From: a virus
Length of the DNA: 22,662 nt
Virus record (IMG/VR): IMGVR_UViG_3300022538_000055
Coordinates: 1-22,662 of that record
Strand: one strand, 5' to 3'
Part shown: positions 16,618-22,519 of the stretch, piece by piece
Position numbering within the stretch: position 1 is the first letter of the stretch
Layout of the letters: every line of letters begins with the position of its first letter
Translations under genes and position numbers: made by a program
The notes under the pieces: generated by a model
The model's input: only the letters and a program-made list of their open reading frames with translations
Databases searched by the model: none
What the model was told of the DNA's origin: nothing

Positions 16618-17055
16618 ATGAGGTATCGTAATACAGTAAGGGGGACAATAAGTTCCTCAACAATTATGGAAGCCTATCAAAGGGCTTTCGGAATGTCTTG
16701 GTGGGAGTTCTTACTTGCTAGCTTCCAAGGGGTCTTTAAGTTTGCTGACCAATACTATCAGGAAGCTGACGAGGGCATGATACTTGATATCCTTGAGCAT
16801 GATAAGACTGACCTAGAGAAGTATGTAGCTGAGGACTTTGACTGTGATGATTTCACCTTTAGACTATATGGTGTCTTCCATACAGACCTAAGGACTGCAG
16901 CTATGCCCATATTTATAACTTGGGTTAATATGCCTCAAGGTGGTCATGCAGTGATAAGTTACTTCAAGGATGGCATAGTCAAGATAATTGAGCCTCAGAA
17001 TGACAATGTATATCTTGTCCCAGAGGAGTGGAGCTTAATGTTGCTCTGTGGATAA
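16618..17055 (+). CDS. Papain-like cysteine domain protein, possible lysis or peptidase function
   Basis: 145 residues. Three spaced motifs match a papain-like Cys-His-acid arrangement: Phe-Asp-Cys76-Asp-Asp-Phe, Gly-Gly-His110-Ala-Val, and Ile-Ile-Glu125-Pro-Gln. This pattern recalls the C-terminal protease-like domain of the fungal agglutinin MOA and related phage/bacterial proteins (recalled, not searched). In MOA the domain is a calcium-dependent cysteine protease. Here it lies one base after a holin candidate, where an endolysin would be expected, so a peptidoglycan peptidase or amidase is possible. No signal peptide or cell-wall binding domain is visible. The N-terminal 60 residues are helical and aromatic. 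It may equally be a non-lytic protease. Confidence 0.65.
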   Translation: MRYRNTVRGTISSSTIMEAYQRAFGMSWWEFLLASFQGVFKFADQYYQEADEGMILDILEHDKTDLEKYVAEDFDCDDFTFRLYGVFHTDLRTAAMPIFITWVNMPQGGHAVISYFKDGIVKIIEPQNDNVYLVPEEWSLMLLCG

Positions 17056-17292
17056 ATGTTTAAGTGGTTTAGTCCTTGGGAGTTTATGAACACCTATGAA
17101 GAGTTCCATGCTGCAGTAGAGGGACTCTGTAGGGGTTTCCTAGTCTTATTCCCTTGGCTGGATAAGCATGAACCAAGTGATGAGCTAGTTGAGGATATTC
17201 GTTCTGAGCATCACTACTATGTCCCTGGGATAGTCCTTGGAGTAATACTCTTTGTACTATTCTCAGTAGGAGTCTACAAACTGGTGGTGTAA
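17056..17292 (+). CDS. Small single-pass membrane protein, 78 residues
   Basis: The ATG follows the upstream stop with no base between and no clear ribosome site, so translation is probably coupled to the cysteine-domain gene. Residues 1-52 are soluble and rich in aromatic and acidic residues (including His-Glu-Pro-Ser-Asp-Glu and Ser-Glu-His-His). Residues 55-76 form one strongly hydrophobic helix, and the protein ends Lys-Leu-Val-Val. As third member of the cassette it might be a lysis accessory or holin partner. A spanin is less likely, as there is no N-terminal signal or lipobox. Confidence 0.65.
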   Translation: MFKWFSPWEFMNTYEEFHAAVEGLCRGFLVLFPWLDKHEPSDELVEDIRSEHHYYVPGIVLGVILFVLFSVGVYKLVV

Positions 17293-17293
17293 T

Positions 17294-17453
17294 ATGGAAT
17301 ACAAAAGACATAGCCTATGAGTGTGATAAGTGTAGGAAAATCTTCCGCTATGAGCCTCAATGGAGGTATAACTTCTATATGTATAAAGGTACGAAGATAA
17401 TCACTCGGAGATTTCCTGTATGTAAGGAGCATAAGGAGGAAGAATGTATTTAG
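17294..17453 (+). CDS. Zinc-ribbon-like small protein with apparent frameshift
   Basis: An ATG at 17294, just after the previous stop and a GGTGGT that could bind the ribosome, runs into a stop after eight codons. One base lost or skipped in the AAAA at 17303-17306 joins it to a frame open to a TAG at 17451-17453, giving about 52 residues: Met-Glu-Tyr-Lys-Asp-Ile-Ala-Tyr-Glu, then Cys-Asp-Lys-Cys, a basic aromatic middle, and Cys-Lys-Glu-His. The CxxC...CxxH pattern suggests one bound zinc. The downstream frame has no ordinary start codon of its own. Options are an assembly error, a broken gene, or +1 frameshifting. The 3' end overlaps the next gene and supplies its AAGGAGG. Confidence 0.45.
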
Positions 17454-18619
17454 AAGATATGACTAATAGTATAAGGATAGAGCTTGGGGATAAGGCTAAG
17501 ACAGTGTGGACTGATAATGATGAGATAACAAGAGCAATAGTCAAGACAGTTGCCTTGATGTCTAGACTCACTCCTTATAGGAACTTAGCCGAGAAAGTTC
17601 TTACAGCTGCAATGATAAAAGACAAGTACCTTCTGGATATCAGTACAATCCTTTCTGACTATATCAAGATTGAAAGAGTAGAATACCCTATCACTACTAC
17701 TACCACACCCCCACCTGTAGTTACCTTCGATGTGATAGGTAAGTATCTTAAATTCAGGGAAGACCATAGCCTAAAAGCTGATGATGAAATCAGGATTATA
17801 TATCTTGGTGCTTGGACTCCACCCACACCCACTGCTGAAGGTAACTATCCAGTCCACCTAGATGATATAGTTATCATAGGTTCAGCTGGTCAGGCACTTA
17901 TCTTTAAGGCTGAGCAGTACACTCATACAGTCATATCTACTTTAGATGGTGCTATCACTGCTCTTGGTGCAATATCAGTTGTAACTTTCCCCTCTGCACC
18001 AGATATAACCAGCCATATTACTGCTGCAGGGACTGCTTTGACCGCTGCCATAGCTAGGTTTGCTGCTGCAGTAACTACGCTAGGCTCAATGGATGTCCCA
18101 TTGGGAGATGCAGATACAGCCCTAGACCAAGTAGGCACTGAGCTAACTGCTGCCATAGCTTATCTTGAATCTGGTGACGACCTTATCAACGCAGCCACCA
18201 GAGGTGAAAAGTCTGGTGCAGTCTTTGGTGACTATGCTGGGCATCGTACTGATATAGCAGATTCCTATGAGAAGGAAGCTGAACGAAGAATAGCACTAGC
18301 CCTGGCTTATGAGCAAGATGCAGCCAGAGATACCACCATAGGGAATAGCTATGTTAATGAGGCTATCCAGAGGATAACAATGGCATCAAGGCTCATAGAT
18401 AAGTTTGAGAATGAAGTTGGGTTAGCCAATGCTGGGGTGTCTTATTATAGGTCTCAGATAGATAAAGCAACACAGCTTGGTGTTATTGCTGCCCAATACC
18501 TAGAGGCTACTGGCAGGTATCTTGCTAGTGGTCAGTCCAAAATAAATGAGTTCCTTGCAGCTCTTGGTTTCAGACCCGAATTTTCTACCCAGAGAGCGAG
18601 TGCTGAACAAAGGAGTTAA
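17444..18619 (+). CDS. Adaptor-like virion protein with Ala-rich helical C-terminus, 391 residues
   Basis: The ATG has AAGGAGG at the right distance, inside the end of the zinc-ribbon frame. Residues 1-160 resemble phage head-tail adaptors: an N-terminal helix bundle (Asp-Asn-Asp-Glu-Ile-Thr-Arg-Ala-Ile), a Tyr-Leu-Leu-Asp-Ile-Ser strand, a Thr/Pro-rich loop, a Tyr-Leu-Lys-Phe strand, and a Leu-Asp-Asp-Ile-Val-Ile-Ile-Gly-Ser-Ala-Gly helix. Residues 160-240 are Ala/Thr-rich helices and 240-391 a long, charged coiled-coil-like region ending before a short Pro/Ser tail. Adaptors join portal to tail. The helical extension is unusual in length for an adaptor, and the gene is far from the portal and after the lysis-like genes. 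A fibre or internal virion protein is the alternative. Confidence 0.55.
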   Translation: MYLEDMTNSIRIELGDKAKTVWTDNDEITRAIVKTVALMSRLTPYRNLAEKVLTAAMIKDKYLLDISTILSDYIKIERVEYPITTTTTPPPVVTFDVIGKYLKFREDHSLKADDEIRIIYLGAWTPPTPTAEGNYPVHLDDIVIIGSAGQALIFKAEQYTHTVISTLDGAITALGAISVVTFPSAPDITSHITAAGTALTAAIARFAAAVTTLGSMDVPLGDADTALDQVGTELTAAIAYLESGDDLINAATRGEKSGAVFGDYAGHRTDIADSYEKEAERRIALALAYEQDAARDTTIGNSYVNEAIQRITMASRLIDKFENEVGLANAGVSYYRSQIDKATQLGVIAAQYLEATGRYLASGQSKINEFLAALGFRPEFSTQRASAEQRS

Positions 18620-18620
18620 T

Positions 18621-18980
18621 GTGCCTTATAAAGACCCTGAAACTCAGAAACAATATTGTCAAAGGTACTACCAGAATGTGTCAAAAACTTATTATCAAAG
18701 GCTAAAAGAAGAAGTCCTTACTCACTATGGGAAGGGAGTACTTGCCTGTGTCAGTTGCGGAGAGAAACAATTACCCTGTCTAAGCATTGACCATATAGAT
18801 GGAGGGGGGCGTATTCAAAGGCACTTAACTGGGGTAGGAAGTGGTGTTATCCTTTATCAATGGCTAAAAAAGAATGGTTATCCTTTAGGATACCAAACTC
18901 TCTGTATGAACTGTCAATACTTAAAAAGAGCCTTGAACAATGAAAATGGCAGTGGTAGACCAAAACAAAGTGGGCATTGA
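18621..18980 (+). CDS. Stand-alone HNH endonuclease
   Basis: The GTG start at 18621 is chosen because AGGAG (18611-18615) lies five bases upstream and the product then opens Met-Pro-Tyr-Lys-Asp-Pro-Glu, the usual opening of free-standing phage HNH proteins. An in-frame ATG at 18546 would overlap the previous gene by 74 bases. The 119-residue protein has a basic helical N-terminus, zinc cysteines Cys43/Cys46 and Cys95/Cys98, and a catalytic Ile-Asp57-His58-Ile-Asp. After the second cysteine pair the usual His is Gln99, which varies in this family. Such enzymes nick or cut DNA and are often mobile. It sits at the end of the + strand block, beside the strand switch, which suits a recent insertion. 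Confidence 0.85.
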   Translation: MPYKDPETQKQYCQRYYQNVSKTYYQRLKEEVLTHYGKGVLACVSCGEKQLPCLSIDHIDGGGRIQRHLTGVGSGVILYQWLKKNGYPLGYQTLCMNCQYLKRALNNENGSGRPKQSGH

Positions 18981-19006
18981 ATCCCTTTTAGGTGTTATGG
19001 GTAGTC

Positions 19007-19031
19007 AAAAAGATTTAACCCCCTTTAAATC
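19007..19031 (-). terminator. Terminator of the - strand operon
   Basis: Read on the - strand, GATTTAA (19031-19025) and TTAAATC (19018-19012) form a 7-bp stem with a 6-base loop, followed directly by TTTTT (19011-19007). It lies 18 bases after the last - strand stop codon, in the 68-base gap between convergent genes. The stem is A/T-rich, so termination may be partial. No T-tract follows it on the + strand. Confidence 0.5.
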
Positions 19032-19048
19032 GCATCCTAGTGCGTAGT

Positions 19049-19399
19049 TTATTGTAAAGTTGGAATGTCTTCTATGTGGTCATAGACTTTAAGACTGAGC
19101 TCGTTTGCTCTGTCTAATTCTTTCTGGACTCCCCAGCTCATAGAAGATATAAGGATGGCATCACAAACTTCGAGGAAGCTCATACCTATCCCTCGGTACT
19201 CATCTTCTTCCCAGTTCCCATTGACTAGACCTAACATGAAGTCCATCCCAGGAACATAAGGCATATGTCCCTTCTTCTTGACTACTGATGCTACCTTACA
19301 CATATGAGATAAGTTAGCAATATAGTCAGTAACTACCTTTGATGGATTCCTGTCATTCTTTTCCTTGGAGCTCAGTGCTCCTGCAATATAAATTCTCAT
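19049..19399 (-). CDS. Nucleoside 2-deoxyribosyltransferase-like protein (DUF4406 type)
   Basis: 116 residues. It opens Met-Arg-Ile-Tyr-Ile-Ala-Gly, the first strand and nucleotide-binding turn of this fold. It continues with Gly-His-Met-Pro-Tyr-Val-Pro (44-50), Cys-Asp80-Ala-Ile-Leu-Ile-Ser and Ser-Trp-Gly90-Val-Gln-Lys-Glu94, where the Glu is the expected nucleophile of deoxyribosyltransferases, and Lys-Val-Tyr near the end. The family exchanges or hydrolyses bases on deoxynucleosides, and phage members are thought to act in nucleotide pools or modification. Activity here is inferred. It is the last gene of the - strand operon. Its AGGAGG lies within the end of the upstream Cys-rich gene, whose TGA overlaps this ATG. 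Confidence 0.75.
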   Translation of the reverse strand: MRIYIAGALSSKEKNDRNPSKVVTDYIANLSHMCKVASVVKKKGHMPYVPGMDFMLGLVNGNWEEDEYRGIGMSFLEVCDAILISSMSWGVQKELDRANELSLKVYDHIEDIPTLQ

Positions 19400-19560
19400 T
19401 TAGTTAACCTCCTATCATTAGACCATGAGCACTCATAGTCTGCACAGTCCTTCCTTTCCTCATGGCATTTCTTACTAGCCTTGTGTCTCTTTAGGCACTC
19501 AGGATTGAAATTAGGGTAGCCACTGGTAGTGAAGTATTTACACATTGGGAGCTTCTTCAT
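19396..19560 (-). CDS. Cys-rich 54-residue microprotein
   Basis: The ATG at 19560 has AAGGAGG at the proper distance (AAGGAGGAACA-ATG), and the stop overlaps the next start as ATGA. The protein has five cysteines (7, 22, 32, 39, 44) and His27/His33 among many Lys/Arg, so it probably binds a metal. The pattern Met-Cys-Lys-Tyr-Phe then Pro-Glu-Cys-Leu-Lys-Arg-His resembles small zinc-binding phage proteins, but no family is certain. It is too short for ordinary gene-length cutoffs; the signals at both ends are the main evidence. Confidence 0.65.
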   Translation of the reverse strand: MKKLPMCKYFTTSGYPNFNPECLKRHKASKKCHEERKDCADYECSWSNDRRLTK

Positions 19561-19604
19561 TGTTCCTCCTTATCTGTCTTCCATGTAGAGACCTCTTCCA
19601 AGTC

Positions 19605-19835
19605 TCATTCACTTTTAACATTTAGTTTTCTTATCCTCTTTATAGCTCCCTTAGGAATGGCAATCTGGTGTAATTTATGTGTCCAGGAGATGTTTGGGAC
19701 TAACTCTATTTCCTTATCATCCTCCCTCACAACAATACCAAAGCTCACGATTATATCAATATGCTCTTTTTCTATTCTTCTCTGCCAGCCCATACCTGAA
19801 CAGGAATCATACCACTCTATCATAGCTAACCACAT
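19605..19835 (-). CDS. Small phage protein, 76 residues, unknown
   Basis: The ATG at 19835 lies inside the end of the upstream gene and follows an AAGGAGG eight bases before it. A second Met is at codon 5. The protein opens with a Trp-Tyr-Asp-Ser segment, has an acidic strand Val-Val-Arg-Glu-Asp-Asp-Lys-Glu-Ile in the middle, and ends Ile-Pro-Lys-Gly-Ala-Ile-Lys-Arg-Ile-Arg-Lys-Leu. This pattern of a small beta protein with a final 'IPKxxI' helix recurs in uncharacterised phage early genes, where its function is unknown. A 44-base gap holding the next ribosome site follows. Confidence 0.65.
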   Translation of the reverse strand: MWLAMIEWYDSCSGMGWQRRIEKEHIDIIVSFGIVVREDDKEIELVPNISWTHKLHQIAIPKGAIKRIRKLNVKSE

Positions 19836-20080
19836 CTTCCATTCCTCCTTATATACTCGATAGATATGGGCTTGTCTACCCCTCGGACTCTTTGACCAAA
19901 ATCCTCTGCTAGTTGGACTAGCTCTACTTGGGCTCCAGGAATGAAGACATTCATACCATACATGTTGAAAGCAGAGAGGACAGCACCAATGGCTAGTCTT
20001 AGTTGACCTACTGCTTTGGTATAGTCCTCTTCAGCTAGGACAATATAGCCAGCCTCCCCATCTTCTGAATATTCAACCAT
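19826..20080 (-). CDS. Small protein, 84 residues, unknown
   Basis: The ATG immediately follows the TAA of the upstream gene with no spacer and no ribosome site of its own, so it is probably translated by coupling. The N-terminus is acidic, followed by a helix rich in Ala/Leu (about 20-40) and a mixed C-terminal part ending Arg-Arg-Asn-Gly-Arg-Cys-Gly. Codons for that end contain the AGGAGG of the next gene. No motif or membrane segment was recognised. Confidence 0.65.
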   Translation of the reverse strand: MVEYSEDGEAGYIVLAEEDYTKAVGQLRLAIGAVLSAFNMYGMNVFIPGAQVELVQLAEDFGQRVRGVDKPISIEYIRRNGRCG

Positions 20081-20263
20081 TTATTTCTCATTGCTTAGGA
20101 TGGTGAGGAGTTGGTCAGCTCTCTCTTGCCAATATCCTTTGCTTGACCTTGGTAATTCTTCCCATGTCCTAGACTTTCTTATATCCAGACCATATTCATC
20201 TATGAAGGAATCTCGTTGATTTGCAAGAATCTTATATAACTCTTCTGTTGCCTTCTCTCTCAT
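20081..20263 (-). CDS. Small helical protein, 60 residues, unknown
   Basis: Strong ribosome site (AAGGAGG) seven bases before the ATG. The protein is charged and helical. Its C-terminal half has the pattern Arg-Thr-Trp-Glu-Glu-Leu-Pro, then Gly-Tyr-Trp-Gln-Glu-Arg-Ala-Asp-Gln-Leu-Leu, a layout ('W-x-x-L ... W-x-x-x-A-D') I associate with small early phage proteins of unknown role. It abuts the next gene end to start. Confidence 0.65.
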   Translation of the reverse strand: MREKATEELYKILANQRDSFIDEYGLDIRKSRTWEELPRSSKGYWQERADQLLTILSNEK

Positions 20264-20273
20264 TCATACCTCC

Positions 20274-20975
20274 TTAAATGCTAGTCTTGCTAGTCCGACT
20301 GAACTGGTTGAGCCTCTTGTATATACCCTCTAAGCTCAGCACATCCTCATCACAATGCTTCAGTATATAGGCTAGAGCTTGCTGAGAGCCAGCCTGTGCT
20401 CGTTGCCACACCTCAGGATTAAGGCGGTGTTCCTTAGAAGGGATACCTAATAGGTCACAGACATTCTCCATTCTAGTCCTATGAAGCCTCAATTTGGGTT
20501 TAGCTAAATCATAGGCATCAGTAAAAAGATAATCCTTCCACTCAGGAAACTCTAGCCCCCACTTGAGTGCTCTAGTCCTGAGAAAAGGAACATCAAAGCG
20601 GTAGTCCTTAGAGTAGTAGCCCACCAATCTATCAAAGGGTACAATGTCTTTGAGGAACTGCTTCATAACACCCTTATCAAAGGTGTAGCTTCTTATCTCC
20701 AGTGGTGTGACCAACCTATGTTTTAGCTCACCATCTAGTTCCTTGATGGAGTAGCACAGTATATAGCCAAAGTCAGCTGCGAGGTTAGTGGCTTCTATAT
20801 CCAAGAAGCCTACCTTCTCTACTGTGCCTATCCTATCCTTGTACTCCTCAAGGAAACATTGGGGATGTTCTGTGTACCTATGGTTGTGCTTGCATTTATG
20901 GTTAAACAACCATATGATTTCCTCCTTTAATAGTCTGTTGTAGTTTATACCAGACGGTATCCTTTCTTCATTCAC
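20274..20975 (-). CDS. DnaQ/RNase H-like 3'-5' exonuclease
   Basis: 233 residues. Exo I: Phe-Leu-Asp59-Ile-Glu61-Ala-Thr. Exo II: Tyr-Arg-Phe-Asp128-Val-Pro-Phe-Leu. Exo III: His207-Cys-Asp-Glu-Asp211-Val. These acidic residues would hold two metal ions for removal of 3' nucleotides. The set resembles the RNase_H_2 (YprB-like) branch of DnaQ exonucleases. The N-terminal 55 residues carry Cys28, His30, His32, His37 and Cys40, a possible metal site. The start overlaps the methyltransferase stop, and the AGGAGG of this gene encodes the two arginines near the end of that enzyme. As the polymerase gene upstream lacks its exonuclease part, this could be the separate proofreading subunit, though repair or nucleotide salvage is possible. 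Confidence 0.82.
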   Translation of the reverse strand: MNEERIPSGINYNRLLKEEIIWLFNHKCKHNHRYTEHPQCFLEEYKDRIGTVEKVGFLDIEATNLAADFGYILCYSIKELDGELKHRLVTPLEIRSYTFDKGVMKQFLKDIVPFDRLVGYYSKDYRFDVPFLRTRALKWGLEFPEWKDYLFTDAYDLAKPKLRLHRTRMENVCDLLGIPSKEHRLNPEVWQRAQAGSQQALAYILKHCDEDVLSLEGIYKRLNQFSRTSKTSI

Positions 20976-21657
20976 TTAACCTCCTCAGGATTATCTTATA
21001 ATAATCCTCATCTATTTCCCAGCCAAGATAGTTACGACCAGTCAACTTGGCTGCTTCAGCACTAGCACCTGAACCCACATAAGGGTCTATGATTATGTTC
21101 CCAGGCTCAGTGGTTAGTTCTATTATCTGCTTGTATAAGTCTACTGGCTTCTCAGTTGAATGTAACCTATTAGTTCCTACTCTTGGTATGTCCCAAGATT
21201 CCAAATCATTAAGTCTCTTGTCCTTGAGCTTCCACTGTCCCTTGACACCAAAGAAGATAACCTCATACATGTTGCCAAAGCTCCCTTCCAAATCACCAGC
21301 AGTCCAGTTACCCTTGTTCCAAATTATCTGATTCCTAATAAGTCCTCTTGGCATAAACTTAGCTTGAAACCACCAAGCTTCTTGCCAGTTGGTGAAGAAC
21401 CAGAAGGTTCTATCCATCTTGAGGACACGGATACATTCCTCAACTGTGCGTAGCTGGTCAGCCCTATCTTGCTGGACTAAGGACTGGCTTAGCTTACCCC
21501 CCTTATCTTTCCTATGTCCAGTCTTGTAGTCAAAATAAGGTGGGTCTATGAGGGCTAGGTCTGCTATACCCTCACCCATGCCCATTAGGGCTTCAAGGCT
21601 ATCTCCATGTAGTATTAGTGGGGGTGATACTTCACTCACTAGTTCTTCTCTATCCAA
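20968..21657 (-). CDS. DNA methyltransferase, N6-adenine/N4-cytosine type (beta class order)
   Basis: 229 residues. Catalytic motif IV Asp38-Pro-Pro-Tyr41 precedes motif I Asp191-Pro-Tyr-Val-Gly-Ser-Gly197, the beta-class order of the N6_N4_Mtase family. His166-Ser-Thr-Glu-Lys-Pro-Val precedes motif I, and Trp-Glu-Ile-Asp (213-216) follows it, all as expected for AdoMet binding. Asp-Pro-Pro-Tyr fits amino-group methylation, not C5-cytosine. The target cannot be read from sequence. The start is a TTG at 21657 with a weak GGAG. A GTG at 21639, overlapping the TAG of the upstream gene, is the alternative and would drop six residues. No restriction partner is adjacent, so it probably protects phage DNA or marks it for another process. 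Confidence 0.92.
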   Translation of the reverse strand: MDREELVSEVSPPLILHGDSLEALMGMGEGIADLALIDPPYFDYKTGHRKDKGGKLSQSLVQQDRADQLRTVEECIRVLKMDRTFWFFTNWQEAWWFQAKFMPRGLIRNQIIWNKGNWTAGDLEGSFGNMYEVIFFGVKGQWKLKDKRLNDLESWDIPRVGTNRLHSTEKPVDLYKQIIELTTEPGNIIIDPYVGSGASAEAAKLTGRNYLGWEIDEDYYKIILRRLSE

Positions 21658-21800
21658 AGTTCTAACTCCATTCTTGGTAGAGACAGGACAAAGGATATAC
21701 CTTTACCATAGTAAGTTATCTGAAATCCCAATGTATAACTCTTTGTCTTGAATATCCCAAGACCAATGAAACTTAATCTTATACTGTCAAACCGCTTCAT
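21639..21800 (-). CDS. Small protein, 53 residues, unknown
   Basis: The ATG overlaps the polymerase stop (ATGA) and AGGAGGTAAA lies directly before it, within the end of the polymerase gene, so translation signals are strong. The product is basic at the N-terminus (Met-Lys-Arg-Phe-Asp), strand-rich with hydrophobic and aromatic residues, and acidic at the C-terminus. It is not clearly a membrane protein. It overlaps the start of the methyltransferase by 19 bases if that enzyme uses its TTG. Function unknown. Confidence 0.6.
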   Translation of the reverse strand: MKRFDSIRLSFIGLGIFKTKSYTLGFQITYYGKGISFVLSLPRMELELWIEKN

Positions 21801-22519
21801 TTTACCTCCTCTAATTGATTATAAATCTTCCCTATCTTAACTGTGAATGGATACTGTGGGATATAGTGTGCTAGGGTTTTACATATCTCTATGGATTGTG
21901 AAAGCAATTCATCTGGACATTCCAATAACCATTCATCATGTACTTGTAATACAAACCTTACAGAATAGTCTAACATATTCCTTAGATAAAGTCCAGCCAT
22001 TTTAACAATATCCACAGCCATACCTTGCACAATACTATTAACTATCTCCCTTTCAGCAGCTTCCCTTGCTCTAAAGCTACCAGCATAGAGCTCAGGGATA
22101 GGTCTGATACGACCAAAGGGACTCACTACATAGCCACACTTCTTAGCCTTAACCTTCTCTTCCTCTATCCATTCGTAGAGTCTAGGATAAGCAGCCTTGT
22201 GCTCTGCCATAAATACTAGGGCTTCCTCCTCTGTACACTCCAGCATAAGGGCAAGCTTAAATTCATCAGCACCATAGACCATAGCGAAGTTACCTTGCTT
22301 AGCCTTGTACCTCCTAGACCTCATCTCCTCCACATCATCTGTCCAGCCAAACATACGGATGGCAGTTCCCATGTGAAGGTCTCCAGTTTCCAAGTCCTCC
22401 AGCATTTGGGGGTCTCCACTAAGGTAAGCTAAGACCAACAATTCGATTTGGGAGGCATCAAGTGAGATAAAAGAATAGCCAGCTTCAGCTATGATACAAG
22501 AGCGTAAGGTATCAGTCAT
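21797..22519 (-). CDS. Family A DNA polymerase, C-terminal palm/fingers part as a separate gene
   Basis: 240 residues align to the end of Pol I. Motif A: Leu-Asp21-Ala-Ser-Gln-Ile-Glu26-Leu-Leu28 (Leu where Pol I has Arg). Motif B: Arg70-x3-Lys74-x3-Phe78-x3-Tyr82-Gly. Motif C: Gln-Val-His194-Asp195-Glu196. Both metal-binding aspartates are present, with the expected Gly-Arg-Ile-Arg-Pro-Ile-Pro and Ala-Glu-Arg...Gln-Gly-Met-Ala segments between. The gene begins only about 20 residues before motif A, so the exonuclease, the thumb and the template-binding palm segment before motif A are absent. A TAG two codons before the ATG closes the frame, and upstream DNA encodes DUF4326. A GGAG seven bases before the ATG supports this start. 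The missing part may be a separate gene outside the window, or the gene may be a remnant. Confidence 0.92.
   Translation of the reverse strand: MTDTLRSCIIAEAGYSFISLDASQIELLVLAYLSGDPQMLEDLETGDLHMGTAIRMFGWTDDVEEMRSRRYKAKQGNFAMVYGADEFKLALMLECTEEEALVFMAEHKAAYPRLYEWIEEEKVKAKKCGYVVSPFGRIRPIPELYAGSFRAREAAEREIVNSIVQGMAVDIVKMAGLYLRNMLDYSVRFVLQVHDEWLLECPDELLSQSIEICKTLAHYIPQYPFTVKIGKIYNQLEEVK

Noticed and set aside
18546-18620. Upstream ATG for the HNH gene
   Set aside because: It would overlap the previous gene by 74 bases, whereas the GTG at 18621 has AGGAG at proper distance and gives the family's usual opening.
21774-21795. TTGACA on the - strand near the 53-residue gene
   Set aside because: No -10 at a workable distance; the bases are codons of that gene.
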